A stretch of 64,000 nucleotides of DNA from Arthrobacter globiformis (lineage in GTDB: Bacteria; Actinomycetota; Actinomycetes; Actinomycetales; Micrococcaceae): assembly GCF_030818015.1 (NCBI RefSeq), contig NZ_JAUSZX010000001.1:744001-808000 (forward strand). The letters are read 5' to 3'. Each line of letters starts with the position of its first letter. Positions within the stretch are counted from its first letter, which is position 1. Made by a program: the position numbers and the translations under genes. Below are positions 16,330 through 25,392 of the stretch, one piece after another. The notes under the pieces are model-generated. The model had not been told where the DNA came from. It ran no database searches and saw nothing but the letters and a program-made list of their open reading frames with translations.

Positions 16330-17402
16330 GCAGGGTTCTGGTGGCCCGGCTGGACAGCGTCGGTGACGTCCTCCTGGCAGGCCCGGCCGTCAGGGCCGTG
16401 GCGAACGGACGGCGGGCCGACGGCGGCAGCCCCAACGACGTCGTCGTGCTGTGCGGACCGCAGGGCCAGGCGGCCGCCTCACTGTTGCCCAACGTTGCGG
16501 ACGTTTTTGCCTGGGATACCCCATGGATCAGCAACCCCGCCCCTCAAGTGACGGGCCCGCACCTGGACTCGCTGGTGGGCTTTGTCCGTAATTCGCGGAT
16601 CACTGAGGCCGTTATCCTCACCTCGTTCCACCAGTCGCCGCTTCCCTTGGCGCTCCTCCTGCGGTTGGCCGGAGTGGAGCGCATCACCGGAGCTTCAACC
16701 GACTACGCGGGCTCCCTCCTGGATGTCCGGCTGAAACCCGGCGAGGACTTTCCCGAGGACCAGCCGGAGGCCGTGCGGGCGCTGGGCATCGCCCGCGCGG
16801 CGGGGTTCCGGCTCAAGACCGGAGACGACGGAAAGCTCATGGTCAAGGATCCTCCGGCGGTCCGGCACCTGGTGGGGGACGGGCCCTACGTGGTGGTCCA
16901 TCCCGGAGCCACGGTGCCGGCCCGGGCCTGGCCACCGCTTCACCATGCGGCGGCCGTGGAACTGCTGGAGGGCGCCGGCCACAGGGTGGTCGTAACCGGG
17001 GGGCCGGGTGAAACAGCCCTTACCGCAACGGTGGCCGGCCCTTCAGCCATCGACCTCGGCGGGCGGACTGACCTTTCCACCCTGTCCGGTGTCCTTGCCA
17101 ACGCTGACGTTGTGGTCACCGGAAACACCGGACCCGCGCATCTGGCCGCCGCCGTCGGAACCCCGGTGGTGAGCCTGTTTTCGCCCGTTGTGCCGGCTGT
17201 CCGCTGGGCGCCGTACGGCGTTCCGCTGGAACTGCTTGGAGACCAGAATGCGCCATGCAGGCTAAGCCGCGCACGCATCTGTCCGGTACCGGGACATCCC
17301 TGCCTTAGCTCGGTCTCGCCCGAACAGGTGGTGGAAGCGGTCGAGCGCCTGCTGAGCGGGGTCTCCTCGCTCAGCACACGGAGAAAGGTCCGGAAACAAT
17401 GA
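16326..17402 (+). CDS. GT9 family heptosyltransferase-like glycosyltransferase
   Basis: 358 residues, ATGA overlap with the phosphatase. It starts VLVARLDSVGDVLLAGPAVRAVA, the GT9 N-terminal motif, has VVVHPGATVPARAWPPLHHAAAVELL and closes the donor site with VVTGNTGPAHLAAAVGTPVVSLFSPVVP. GT9 enzymes use ADP-L-glycero or other NDP-heptoses. A Cys-rich stretch CRLSRARICPVPGHPC near the end is common in the family. Acceptor unknown. Confidence 0.88.
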   Translation: MSRVLVARLDSVGDVLLAGPAVRAVANGRRADGGSPNDVVVLCGPQGQAAASLLPNVADVFAWDTPWISNPAPQVTGPHLDSLVGFVRNSRITEAVILTSFHQSPLPLALLLRLAGVERITGASTDYAGSLLDVRLKPGEDFPEDQPEAVRALGIARAAGFRLKTGDDGKLMVKDPPAVRHLVGDGPYVVVHPGATVPARAWPPLHHAAAVELLEGAGHRVVVTGGPGETALTATVAGPSAIDLGGRTDLSTLSGVLANADVVVTGNTGPAHLAAAVGTPVVSLFSPVVPAVRWAPYGVPLELLGDQNAPCRLSRARICPVPGHPCLSSVSPEQVVEAVERLLSGVSSLSTRRKVRKQ

Positions 17403-18478
17403 GAATTTTGCTTTGGCACGTGCACGGGTCGTGGACGGACGCGTTTGTCCGCGGCCGGCACGAGTACCTGCTGCCACTCCTGCCGGGGGGCGGTCCGTGG
17501 GGGCTGGGGCGGGCGGGCCGGAACTGGCCAGCCTCCGTGCGGGAGGTTGCGCTCGCGGAGCTGGACGCCAGCAGCATTGACGCCGTGGTGCTCCAGCGTC
17601 CGGAGGAAGCCGGGGAGGTCATGCGCGTCCTGGGCCGCCGGCCCGGCGTCGATCTTCCCGCCGTGTACGTGGAACACAACACACCCAAGGGCGATGTTCC
17701 TTTCACCGTCCATCCGCTCGGGGAGCAGCGCGACATCCCGATCGTCCACGTGACCCATTTCAACGAGCTGTTCTGGGACAGCGGCAGCGCACCGACGAAG
17801 GTCATCGAGCACGGCATCGCGGACCCCGGCTACCTGTATACGGGGGAGGTACCGGAACTGGGCGTCGTGGTCAATGAACCGGTGCGCCGCGGACGCGTGA
17901 CGGGGACGGACCTGTTGCCCCGCTTCGCCACCGCAGGTCCGCTCCAGGTCTTCGGCATGGGCGGCGAAGGGCTGGCGGAAGCCACAGGCATTCCCTCGCC
18001 GCGCCTCACCATCCGGGGTGATCTGAAAACCGTGGATCTCCACCGTGAACTGGCGCGGTGCCGGGCGTACCTGCACCCGCTCCGTTGGACCTCCCTGGGA
18101 CTGGCGTTGCTGGAAGCGATGCACCTCGGCATGCCGGTCCTGGCTCTCGCCACCACCGAGGCGGCGCGGGCCGTCCCACCTGAGGCAGGCTGCATCTCCA
18201 CAGACGTGGAGGAGCTGCGCCGGTGTGCCCGGCTGCTGGTCAACGACCCCGAGGAGGCCCGGCGGCGGGGCAAGGCGGCGCGGGAGGCCGCCCTCGAGCG
18301 CTACGGACTTGAGCGTTTCCTGGCGGACTGGGATGAGGTGCTGGCGGATCTGGCCCCGACAGATCCGGGGGACGGCCCGCAGCGGGCGTTTGAGGAGGCG
18401 GCTGCATCCGAGGGTGCAGCTTCAGAGGGGTCCGGACCGGATGCCCTGTCCGCGGCGCGAGAAAGGAATACCCATTGA
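17399..18478 (+). CDS. GT4-like glycosyltransferase (type 1)
   Basis: 359 residues, ATGA overlap with the upstream gene. N-terminus ILLWHVHGSWTDAFVRGRHEYLLPLLPGG and C-terminal LGLALLEAMHLGMPVLALATTEAARAVPPEAG with a following RRRGKAAREAALERYGLERFLADWDEV are typical of GT-B glycosyltransferases of family 4. The pattern LGLALLEAMxxGMPVLA carries the Glu that binds the donor. Likely cytosolic or membrane-associated; sugar specificity cannot be inferred. Confidence 0.82.
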   Translation: MRILLWHVHGSWTDAFVRGRHEYLLPLLPGGGPWGLGRAGRNWPASVREVALAELDASSIDAVVLQRPEEAGEVMRVLGRRPGVDLPAVYVEHNTPKGDVPFTVHPLGEQRDIPIVHVTHFNELFWDSGSAPTKVIEHGIADPGYLYTGEVPELGVVVNEPVRRGRVTGTDLLPRFATAGPLQVFGMGGEGLAEATGIPSPRLTIRGDLKTVDLHRELARCRAYLHPLRWTSLGLALLEAMHLGMPVLALATTEAARAVPPEAGCISTDVEELRRCARLLVNDPEEARRRGKAAREAALERYGLERFLADWDEVLADLAPTDPGDGPQRAFEEAAASEGAASEGSGPDALSAARERNTH

Positions 18479-19728
18479 AGATCTCAATGATTTCAGAACA
18501 CGCCAGTCCTTTGGCAGCGCTCGGCGGAGTGGACGCAGGCGGCCAGAACGTGCACGTGGCCGCGCTTTCATCGGCGCTGGCCCGGCGGGGCCACCGCGTG
18601 ACCGTGTACACCAGGCGCGACGCGCCGGATCTGCCAGCGAGGGTGCGGGTACATCCACGGCTTGAGGTAGTTCACGTGGACGCCGGCCCGGCCGAACATG
18701 TGCCCAAGGACGAGCTCCTCCCTTACATGGGCGCCCTGGCGGATGGCGTGGTCCAGGACTGGGGTGACTCGCCGCCGCATGTGGTGCACGGCCATTTCTG
18801 GATGTCGGGCGTCGCCGCGCTGGACGCCGCACGCCGGGAGCCCGGGGGTTTCCGGGTTCCCGTGGTGCAGACCTTCCACGCGCTGGGCACCGTCAAGCGC
18901 CGCCACCAGGGTGCCGCCGACACCAGCCCGTCCGAGAGGCGCTTCCTCGAACCGTCCGTGGGCCGGTCGGCTGACCGCATTGTGGCCACGTGCTCGGACG
19001 AGGTCTTCGAGCTGAGGGCCATGGGGATTGATACCCGCCGGGTTTCCATCGCTCCCTGCGGAGTGGACCTGGAGCTCTTCTCCAGCGGCGGCCCGGCCGA
19101 CGTTCCGGCCCGGACGCACCGCATCCTTTCCGTTGGCCGGCTGGTTCCGCGTAAGGGCGTGGACCTGGTGATCCGCGCGCTGCCTTATCTGCTGAAGGAG
19201 GGGTTCGACGACGTCGAGCTGCTCATCGTGGGCGGCGGCGCGGATGAGGGCGGGCAGGATCCGGAGGCGCGCCGGCTAATGGACTTGGCCCGGGACCTCG
19301 GCGTGGCGGCCCATGTGGAGCTCAGGGGCCAGGTTCCCAGGGAAGCCATGCCCGGAATCTTCCGAAGCGCGGACGCTGTGGTCTGCACTCCCTGGTACGA
19401 GCCCTTCGGCATCGTTCCCCTGGAGGCCATGGCGTGTGGCGTTCCGGTGGTCGCGGCGGCGGTGGGAGGCCTGACTGACAGCGTGGTGGACCAGGGAACC
19501 GGCCTGCACGTGCCGCCGAAAGACCCCGAAGCCATCGCAGAAGCCATTGGCACCCTGATGGCCAGCCCGGACCTTCGCGCAAAACTCGGACGAGCCGGCG
19601 AGCGGCGGGCGAAGGCCCGCTACTCCTGGAACAGGGTGGCAGCGGAAACCGAAAAGGCCTACCAACTGGCCATCGCAGGCTCAGCAGAAGCAGGCAGCCT
19701 GGAACCGATGGAAGGAGCGGCACTGTGA
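18475..19728 (+). CDS. GT4 family glycosyltransferase
   Basis: 417 residues, TTG start at 18475 overlapping the previous stop; AAAGGAATA lies upstream. It is a classic GT4: EHASPLAALGGVDAGGQNVHVAALSSALARRGHRVTVYTR at the N-terminus (glycine-rich acceptor loop), GRLVPRKGVDLVIRALPYLL, and WYEPFGIVPLEAMACGVPVVAAAVGG with the donor-binding Glu. The GGQNVH form resembles sucrose-synthase-related and D-inositol-3-phosphate glycosyltransferase (MshA)-like proteins. Belongs to the heptose/glycan operon. Confidence 0.85.
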   Translation: MKISMISEHASPLAALGGVDAGGQNVHVAALSSALARRGHRVTVYTRRDAPDLPARVRVHPRLEVVHVDAGPAEHVPKDELLPYMGALADGVVQDWGDSPPHVVHGHFWMSGVAALDAARREPGGFRVPVVQTFHALGTVKRRHQGAADTSPSERRFLEPSVGRSADRIVATCSDEVFELRAMGIDTRRVSIAPCGVDLELFSSGGPADVPARTHRILSVGRLVPRKGVDLVIRALPYLLKEGFDDVELLIVGGGADEGGQDPEARRLMDLARDLGVAAHVELRGQVPREAMPGIFRSADAVVCTPWYEPFGIVPLEAMACGVPVVAAAVGGLTDSVVDQGTGLHVPPKDPEAIAEAIGTLMASPDLRAKLGRAGERRAKARYSWNRVAAETEKAYQLAIAGSAEAGSLEPMEGAAL

Positions 19729-20453
19729 CTGCGGAATCCCTGCGGGAGGCTGAGCTTCCTGCCATGCACCGCGTTGGCGCCACGCCCGGTTTCCCCTCTC
19801 CGGACGCGGTCTCCTCACAGGACGACGCCGAACAGGACGCCGGTGCCGGCTCGCGGAAGGCGGTGCGGACCCATCTTGAAAACGTCCTGCCCGCCCTGCG
19901 GTCCCTGGAAAGCCAGGCCGACAAGCTGGCGGGCTGGGGCGTGGAGCTGGCCCAGCGCTTGCTCAGCGGGCAGAAGCTGCTCGCTGCCGGGAACGGCGGA
20001 TCCGCTGCCGAAGCGCAGCACCTGACAGCCGAACTCGTGGGTAGGTTCGACGGCGAGCGGATGCCGTTTTCCGCGATCTCCCTGCACGCGGAAAGTTCGG
20101 CCGTCACGGCCATCGCCAATGACTACGGCTACGCGGAGCTCTTCGCTCGGCAGGTCCGCGCCCACGGCAGGTCCGGGGATATCCTCGTGCTGCTATCCAC
20201 GAGCGGCCAGAGCCCCAACCTGCTCCGTGCAGCCGAGGTGGCTGCCAGACTGAACGTGACCACGTGGGCCCTGACCGGGCCGGCACCCAACCCGCTGGCT
20301 TCCTCCTGCGACGACGCCGTGGCCATCGATGCCATCTCCGCCAACGCGCAGGAAGGGCACCTGATCGCACTGCACGCAATTTGCCGCGCCTTCGAGGCCG
20401 AGGTGGCCCGCAGGGGCCAGGGCGTTCCCGGGCCGGAGGCTGATCGCGGATGA
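19725..20453 (+). CDS. gmhA: Phosphoheptose isomerase
   Basis: 242 residues, GTG start overlapping the upstream stop. SIS-domain motif LAAGNGGSAAEAQHLTAELVGRF contains His99 and Glu103, matching GmhA metal/catalytic His and Glu, and QEGHLIALH supplies Gln209 and His217. LSTSGQSPNLLRAAEVA binds the phosphosugar. It converts sedoheptulose-7-phosphate to D-glycero-D-manno-heptose-7-phosphate, the committed step of heptose synthesis. The first 45 residues are an unconserved extension. Coupled to the HldE-like gene by four bases. Confidence 0.92.
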   Translation: MTAESLREAELPAMHRVGATPGFPSPDAVSSQDDAEQDAGAGSRKAVRTHLENVLPALRSLESQADKLAGWGVELAQRLLSGQKLLAAGNGGSAAEAQHLTAELVGRFDGERMPFSAISLHAESSAVTAIANDYGYAELFARQVRAHGRSGDILVLLSTSGQSPNLLRAAEVAARLNVTTWALTGPAPNPLASSCDDAVAIDAISANAQEGHLIALHAICRAFEAEVARRGQGVPGPEADRG

Positions 20454-21811
20454 GGATCACAGTAGTTGGCGACGTTTTGCTGGACGTGGACCTCTCCGGC
20501 GAAGCAACCCGGTTGTGCCCCGATGCGCCCGTGCCGGTGGTGGACGTCTCCGACGTCCGGCGCCGAGCCGGCGGTGCCGGGCTCGTGGCCCGGATGCTGG
20601 CCCAGGACGGTCACCGAGTGACCCTGGTGACAGTGCTTTCCGACGACGACGCCTCCCTGGCACTGGAAGGCGCGCTCGCCGGAGTGCGGGTTGTGTCCGG
20701 GCCCTCCGGCGCGAGGACGCCTGTGAAGACCCGGATCCGCGCGGGCCGCCAGCCGGTGGTGCGGGTGGATGAGGGATGCGAGCGGCCGGAAGTACCGGCG
20801 GCCACCGCGGGCATGCTCAGGGCGCTGGACCAGGCCGAGGTGATCGTCGTGGCCGATTACGGCAGGGGGGTTGCCGCGAACCCGGAGATCCGCGAGTTGC
20901 TCGAGGCCCGCGCCGGCGACATTCCGATTGTGTGGGACCCGCATCCCTCCGGTGCCGTCCCGGTGCGCGGCGTGGCCGTGGTGACCCCCAACCTGTCCGA
21001 GGCTGCCAAGGCCGCGGATTCCAGCACCGGAACGCCTGAGGCGATTGCCGCCGTCGGCACGGCGCTGCTGAACCGCTGGCAAAGCAAAGCGGTCCTCGTG
21101 ACCATGGGGGAGCAGGGTGGCCTGCTGTCGCGGCCCGAGACCCCGCCCCTGACCATCACGGCCCCTCACACCGAGGTCGCGGATCCCTGCGGCGCGGGCG
21201 ACCGGCTCGCGGCCAGCCTGGCCGTGCACCTGGCGGAGGGCCGCAGCCTGAAAGAGGCAGCGGAACTGGCCATCAATGAAGCGGCCAACTTTCTCGGGGC
21301 TGGCGGGGTGGCCTCGCTGCCGGACCGCCACCGGCCGGTCTGGCATCACTGCCGAGAGGAAGACGCCCTCGGCCTTGCCCGGCGGGTGCGGGCCAACGGG
21401 GGAACCGTCGTGGCCACCGGAGGCTGCTTCGACCTGCTGCATGCGGGCCATGCCCGCACGCTGGCGGCGGCCAGGGAACTGGGCGACTGCCTGATCGTGT
21501 GCCTGAATTCGGACGAGTCGGTCCGCCGGATTAAGGGCGAGCAAAGGCCCATCGTGAGCCAGCAGGACCGGGCGGAGCTCCTTCTGGCCCTCGAGTGCGT
21601 GGACGCCGTCCTGGTTTTCGGGGAGGACACGCCGGAGGCCTGCCTGGAATCGCTGCGGCCGGATGTCTGGGTGAAGGGCGGCGACTACCGTGCGTCGGAG
21701 CTGCCCGAGGCCGGGCTGGTCGAAAGCTGGGGAGGGCGCTGCGTGACGGTGCCGTTCCACCAGGCCCGGTCCACGTCCGTACTCGCAGATGCCCTGGCGA
21801 AGGTCAGCTGA
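20450..21811 (+). CDS. HldE-like bifunctional protein: divergent PfkB kinase domain plus nucleotidyltransferase
   Basis: 453 residues. The N-terminal PfkB-type domain (about 1-300) has VVGDVLLDVDLSG, VVADYGRGV, VTPNLSEAAKAA and the catalytic DPCGAGDR; however the usual GGAANVA sugar-binding motif reads GGAGLVARM. The C-terminal domain (about 320-450) has GGCFDLLHAGHARTL with HxGH, LNSDESVRRIKGEQRPI and VKGGDY, as in RfaE/HldE. Canonical HldE phosphorylates heptose-7-P at O1 and adenylylates heptose-1-P. Differences from the second copy at 25389 suggest a different substrate or partial activity. Confidence 0.82.
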   Translation: MRITVVGDVLLDVDLSGEATRLCPDAPVPVVDVSDVRRRAGGAGLVARMLAQDGHRVTLVTVLSDDDASLALEGALAGVRVVSGPSGARTPVKTRIRAGRQPVVRVDEGCERPEVPAATAGMLRALDQAEVIVVADYGRGVAANPEIRELLEARAGDIPIVWDPHPSGAVPVRGVAVVTPNLSEAAKAADSSTGTPEAIAAVGTALLNRWQSKAVLVTMGEQGGLLSRPETPPLTITAPHTEVADPCGAGDRLAASLAVHLAEGRSLKEAAELAINEAANFLGAGGVASLPDRHRPVWHHCREEDALGLARRVRANGGTVVATGGCFDLLHAGHARTLAAARELGDCLIVCLNSDESVRRIKGEQRPIVSQQDRAELLLALECVDAVLVFGEDTPEACLESLRPDVWVKGGDYRASELPEAGLVESWGGRCVTVPFHQARSTSVLADALAKVS

Positions 21812-21854
21812 ACTGCAACGCAATCCTGAATTTGTCCCAAGCGAAAGGAACACC

Positions 21855-22556
21855 ATGACTGAATCGACTTTCCGGCCTGGCCGGGTCCTGGTAACCGGCG
21901 GTGCCTCCGGACTGGGGGCCGCCGTCGTCGATGCCGTGCTGAAAGCCGGGGGAACCCCGGTGGTACTGGACCGGGACATCCGGAACGTCTCGGCTGCGAA
22001 GGCATTTGAAGTGGACGTCTCGGACCGCGTCGCCGTGACTGACGCTGTCCGCCAGGCGGCCGAGACGCTGGACGGGCTGGATGCGGTGGTCACCGCCGCC
22101 GGCATCGACCGCTGCGGCAAGCTGGAGGACGTGGCCGCGGACGAATGGGAACGCGTCATCGGCGTCAACCTTTTGGGCACGGTTTCCGTCGTCCGGGCGG
22201 CCCTTCCGTACCTTAAGGAGTCCCGCGGCCGGGTGGTCACCATTGCGTCCACGCTGGGCAAAAGGGCACTGCCGGAGGCCACGGCCTACTGCGCCTCAAA
22301 ATTCGGGGTAGTGGGCTTCAGCCATTCGTTGGCTGCCGAGACGGGCGGCGAGATCGGCGTGACCACCATGATTCCCGGCGGCATGAAGACGCGTTTCTTC
22401 GACGACCGCGCCGAGCAGTACAAGCCGCAGGACGACTCACGCCTGAACGACCCCGGCAACGTGGCCCAGGCCATTTTGTTCGCGTTGTCGCAGCCCATCG
22501 GCTGCGAGGTCCGCGAAATGCTTATCTGCCATGAGGAAGAGGGCTCATGGCCGTGA
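21855..22556 (+). CDS. Short-chain dehydrogenase/reductase
   Basis: 233 residues from ATG 21855 (GAAAGGAA upstream), 43 bases after the HldE-like gene. Classical SDR: VTGGASGLGAAVVDAVLKAGG Rossmann motif, NLLGTVSVVRAALPYL, IASTLGK (Ser) and YCASKFGVVGFSHSLA with YxxxK. The C-terminal GCEVREMLICHEEEGSW is typical of sugar-modifying SDRs in surface glycan clusters. The 3' 35 bases overlap the convergent GT9 gene. Substrate unknown; modification of a heptose or other NDP-sugar is plausible. Confidence 0.82.
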   Translation: MTESTFRPGRVLVTGGASGLGAAVVDAVLKAGGTPVVLDRDIRNVSAAKAFEVDVSDRVAVTDAVRQAAETLDGLDAVVTAAGIDRCGKLEDVAADEWERVIGVNLLGTVSVVRAALPYLKESRGRVVTIASTLGKRALPEATAYCASKFGVVGFSHSLAAETGGEIGVTTMIPGGMKTRFFDDRAEQYKPQDDSRLNDPGNVAQAILFALSQPIGCEVREMLICHEEEGSWP

Positions 22557-23733
22557 GCTGGAGAACATCCTCGTAAACCTCTGAGGGTTCGACGGCCTTC
22601 ACGGTGGACTCGTCATGCGGGCACCGGGGGGCCGTCCACCCGACCTGGGTGACGTCCACGCCGCACACTTCGCAGCGCGTGACCCAGCCGAGGTGAATTC
22701 TGTGCACGCTGCGTCCCAGCGGCGCGGCGTTGATGGCATTGCCCGTCCAGAAGATGCCCACGGTGGGTGTGCCCAAGGCCTGGGCGAGGTGGCGGGGTCC
22801 GCTATCGTTTGCCACGACGACGGCGCTGCCGGCCAGCAGCGCTGCGAGCTCGCCGAGGCTGAGTTTGCCTGCGAGTGACTCAACGGCCGGGCGGGCGGCA
22901 GCAGACTGTCCTGTGCCGGATTGTTCGACGGCGAGCTCCACCACAATCTCGGCCAGTTCCTTTTCGCTGCTGTCGCCCACCACATATACCCGGAAGCCGT
23001 CGTCGGCGGCCTTCCGGGCCACCGCGGCGAAGCGTTCCGTCGGCCAGCGCCGGCGCGGATCGGTTGCCCCCGGATGGATCACAAGGACCCGGCCGTGCCC
23101 GGGCCCGCCGTTGCCATGCCCTGGCCCGCCGTTTCCCAGCAGCTCCTGATCAAGCTGCCGGCCGAACTCCGGGAGCGCCTGTAGCCTGGCTTCCAGCTCC
23201 CGGGGAGGGGCGCCGGCGACTCCTGCCACCTCGAGGGCCCGGAGCGGCTCATGCTGGTAATACAGGTAGGGCACGGTCCGCTCCAGCCGAGCGGCGTCCG
23301 CAGTCCTGGTGCCCACGGTGTGGCGGGCGCCGAGGCGGAGCAGGAACGGATTGGAGTACCGGCCCCCGCCGTGCAGCTGGACGGCCAGGTCAAAGTTCCT
23401 GGCGCGCATCCCGGCAAAGAACCGCTCCAGTTCGTCGTCGTCTTCCGGTCCCGGGCGGACCCCTTCAGAAAACGGCAGAATTACCGTCTCATCCACCGGT
23501 CCCACGGTCTGGGACAGCAGCTCAGCGTGGACCGGCGTGCCCAGCAGTGTGACGCTGGCGTCGGGGTAGGCGGCCTTCAACGCTGCCACCGCCGGAAGGG
23601 CAAACATCAGGTCACCCAGCCCGCCGCCACGAAGAACGGCGATGCGGGAAACCCCGCTGAAGGCTTCCAGAACGGGACCAATTCCCTGCCCCGTAATGCG
23701 TGCTCCGCCGAAGTCGGCGTTGAAGAGTTCCAT
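22522..23733 (-). CDS. GT9 family heptosyltransferase-like glycosyltransferase
   Basis: 403 residues from ATG 23733 with GAGAGG about nine bases before; the frame stays open further upstream but only codes a shadow of the aldehyde dehydrogenase. Motifs: IAVLRGGGLGDLMFALPAVAALKAAYP, VIHPGATDPRRRWPTERFAAVARKA and VANDSGPRHLAQALGTPTVGIFWTGN. GWTAPRCPHDES near the end matches the Cys-containing tail common in GT9. Third GT9 of this region, read towards the SDR gene and divergent from the aldehyde dehydrogenase. Confidence 0.87.
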   Translation of the reverse strand: MELFNADFGGARITGQGIGPVLEAFSGVSRIAVLRGGGLGDLMFALPAVAALKAAYPDASVTLLGTPVHAELLSQTVGPVDETVILPFSEGVRPGPEDDDELERFFAGMRARNFDLAVQLHGGGRYSNPFLLRLGARHTVGTRTADAARLERTVPYLYYQHEPLRALEVAGVAGAPPRELEARLQALPEFGRQLDQELLGNGGPGHGNGGPGHGRVLVIHPGATDPRRRWPTERFAAVARKAADDGFRVYVVGDSSEKELAEIVVELAVEQSGTGQSAAARPAVESLAGKLSLGELAALLAGSAVVVANDSGPRHLAQALGTPTVGIFWTGNAINAAPLGRSVHRIHLGWVTRCEVCGVDVTQVGWTAPRCPHDESTVKAVEPSEVYEDVLQLTAMSPLPHGR

Positions 23734-23958
23734 GGTGTCAGCCCTCTCGGCTCCGGATGGTTCAGGTCGGGATGGGTTCAGTGGAGCCACCATACGGTGC
23801 ATCGGCCCTGCATTGCCAGCCCAATAGGAGCCGGCCGCCAGCTCTGAAACTCCTGCACCTGGCGCGTGTAAACCCCTCGACGCCGGGGTACGGATCACCT
23901 CAGAGAGGGCGGGACTGACGGTCCGGCAGCCACAGGCCAATCCCCAGTGAGGAGCCAC

Positions 23959-25392
23959 ATGCAATCGACCATCGCCAGCGAGCTGGCCAATGCGGAAGAC
24001 GTGCTCACAATCCTGAACCCGCGAACCGGGGAAACCGTCGGCAGCCTTTCCGTCGCCGGCGCCGAGGATGTGGCGGGAGCCGTGGCGGCTGCCCGCGCTG
24101 CCCAGCCCGGCTGGGCGGCCACGCCTCCGGGGGAGCGTGGCAAGCTGCTGCGCGAGGCCGCCCGCGCGCTGGAGGCGGCCGCTGCAGGGCTTGCGGAACT
24201 GAACGCACAGGAGACCGGCCGTCCAGTAGATGAAGCTCTTGCCGGCATTGCCGCCGGTGTTTCCACGCTGGAGCAGTATGCGGAACTTGGTCCCGTACAC
24301 CGGGGGCATAGCCTGCGCGGCAACCCGCTGGCAGCTGATTACACCGTCGCCGAGCCCCGCGGCGTGGCCGTCCTGCTGACCCCGTGGAACGACCCCGTCG
24401 CCGTCGCCTGCGGACTCATCGGGGCGGCCCTGGTCACCGGGAACACCGCCATTCATAAACCGAGCGAGCGATGCCCCCACCTGGGGAAGCTGCTGGGGGA
24501 GACGCTGGCGCCGGTATTTCCAAGCAACGTGCTGGTCACGCTCACAGGCGGGGCCGACGTCGGGACCCTCCTTACGCAGCAGCCGGACGTTGATATGTTC
24601 GCCCACGTCGGATCCAGCGTGACCGGTGACCGGATTGCGCGGGCGGCAGTGCTGACGGGTGCCTATGTCATCAGGGAAAACGGCGGGAACGATCCGCTGT
24701 TGGTGGATGCGGACGTTGATCCCCGCTGGGCCGCGGAACAGGCGGCGATCGGGGCCTTCAGCAACAGCGGGCAGATCTGCACGTCGGTGGAGAGGATCTA
24801 CGTCCACCGGTCCATCGCCGAACCGTTCTGCCAGGCACTTGTGGAGCAGGCCCGGGACCGCAACAGGGAAAACCGGCTCGCGCCGCTCGTGGATACCCGG
24901 ATGCGGGACGCCGTCCATCGGCATGTGGCGGAAGCGATGCAGCTGGGCGCGCGGGCGGAGGAGGGCGGCGCGGTCCCGGACGGGCCCGGCGCCTTCTATC
25001 CGGCTACGGTCCTGGTGGACTGCACCGATTCTATGGACGTTATGGCCGAGGAAACCTTCGGCCCAGTGGCCCCGGTGCGCATGGTGGACACCTTCGAAGA
25101 AGGGCTCGCCCTCGCCGCGGCCGGCCGTTACGGACTGGCCGCAACCGTCCTGACTGGCAGCATCGCCCATGCCCAGCAGGCCGTCGCAGCTCTGCTGGTG
25201 GGGACCGTCAAGGTCAACGAGGTGTTCGGCGGCGCACCAGGCGGGGCCGCCCAGCCCCGGGGCGAAAGCGGGCACGGATTCGGGTATGGGCCAGAACTCC
25301 TCGACGAATTTACCCGCGTCAAGGTCGTGCACATTGCTGCGCCGCCCGCACCCGCAGAATCTGCACAGCCAGCCCAGGGAGTAGCGTCGTGA
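23959..25392 (+). CDS. Aldehyde dehydrogenase family protein
   Basis: 477 residues from ATG 23959 (GTGAGGAGCC upstream). LLTPWNDPVAVACGLIGAALVTGNTAIHKPSE is the NAD-binding strand-turn, RENGGNDPLLV carries the general-base Glu near residue 240, and SNSGQICTSVERIYVH the nucleophile Cys near residue 274. EETFGPVAPVRMV is the family C-terminal motif. Such enzymes oxidise aldehydes with NAD(P). It overlaps the hldE gene by four bases, so it is part of the cluster; an aldehyde from sugar metabolism is a possible substrate. Confidence 0.88.
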   Translation: MQSTIASELANAEDVLTILNPRTGETVGSLSVAGAEDVAGAVAAARAAQPGWAATPPGERGKLLREAARALEAAAAGLAELNAQETGRPVDEALAGIAAGVSTLEQYAELGPVHRGHSLRGNPLAADYTVAEPRGVAVLLTPWNDPVAVACGLIGAALVTGNTAIHKPSERCPHLGKLLGETLAPVFPSNVLVTLTGGADVGTLLTQQPDVDMFAHVGSSVTGDRIARAAVLTGAYVIRENGGNDPLLVDADVDPRWAAEQAAIGAFSNSGQICTSVERIYVHRSIAEPFCQALVEQARDRNRENRLAPLVDTRMRDAVHRHVAEAMQLGARAEEGGAVPDGPGAFYPATVLVDCTDSMDVMAEETFGPVAPVRMVDTFEEGLALAAAGRYGLAATVLTGSIAHAQQAVAALLVGTVKVNEVFGGAPGGAAQPRGESGHGFGYGPELLDEFTRVKVVHIAAPPAPAESAQPAQGVAS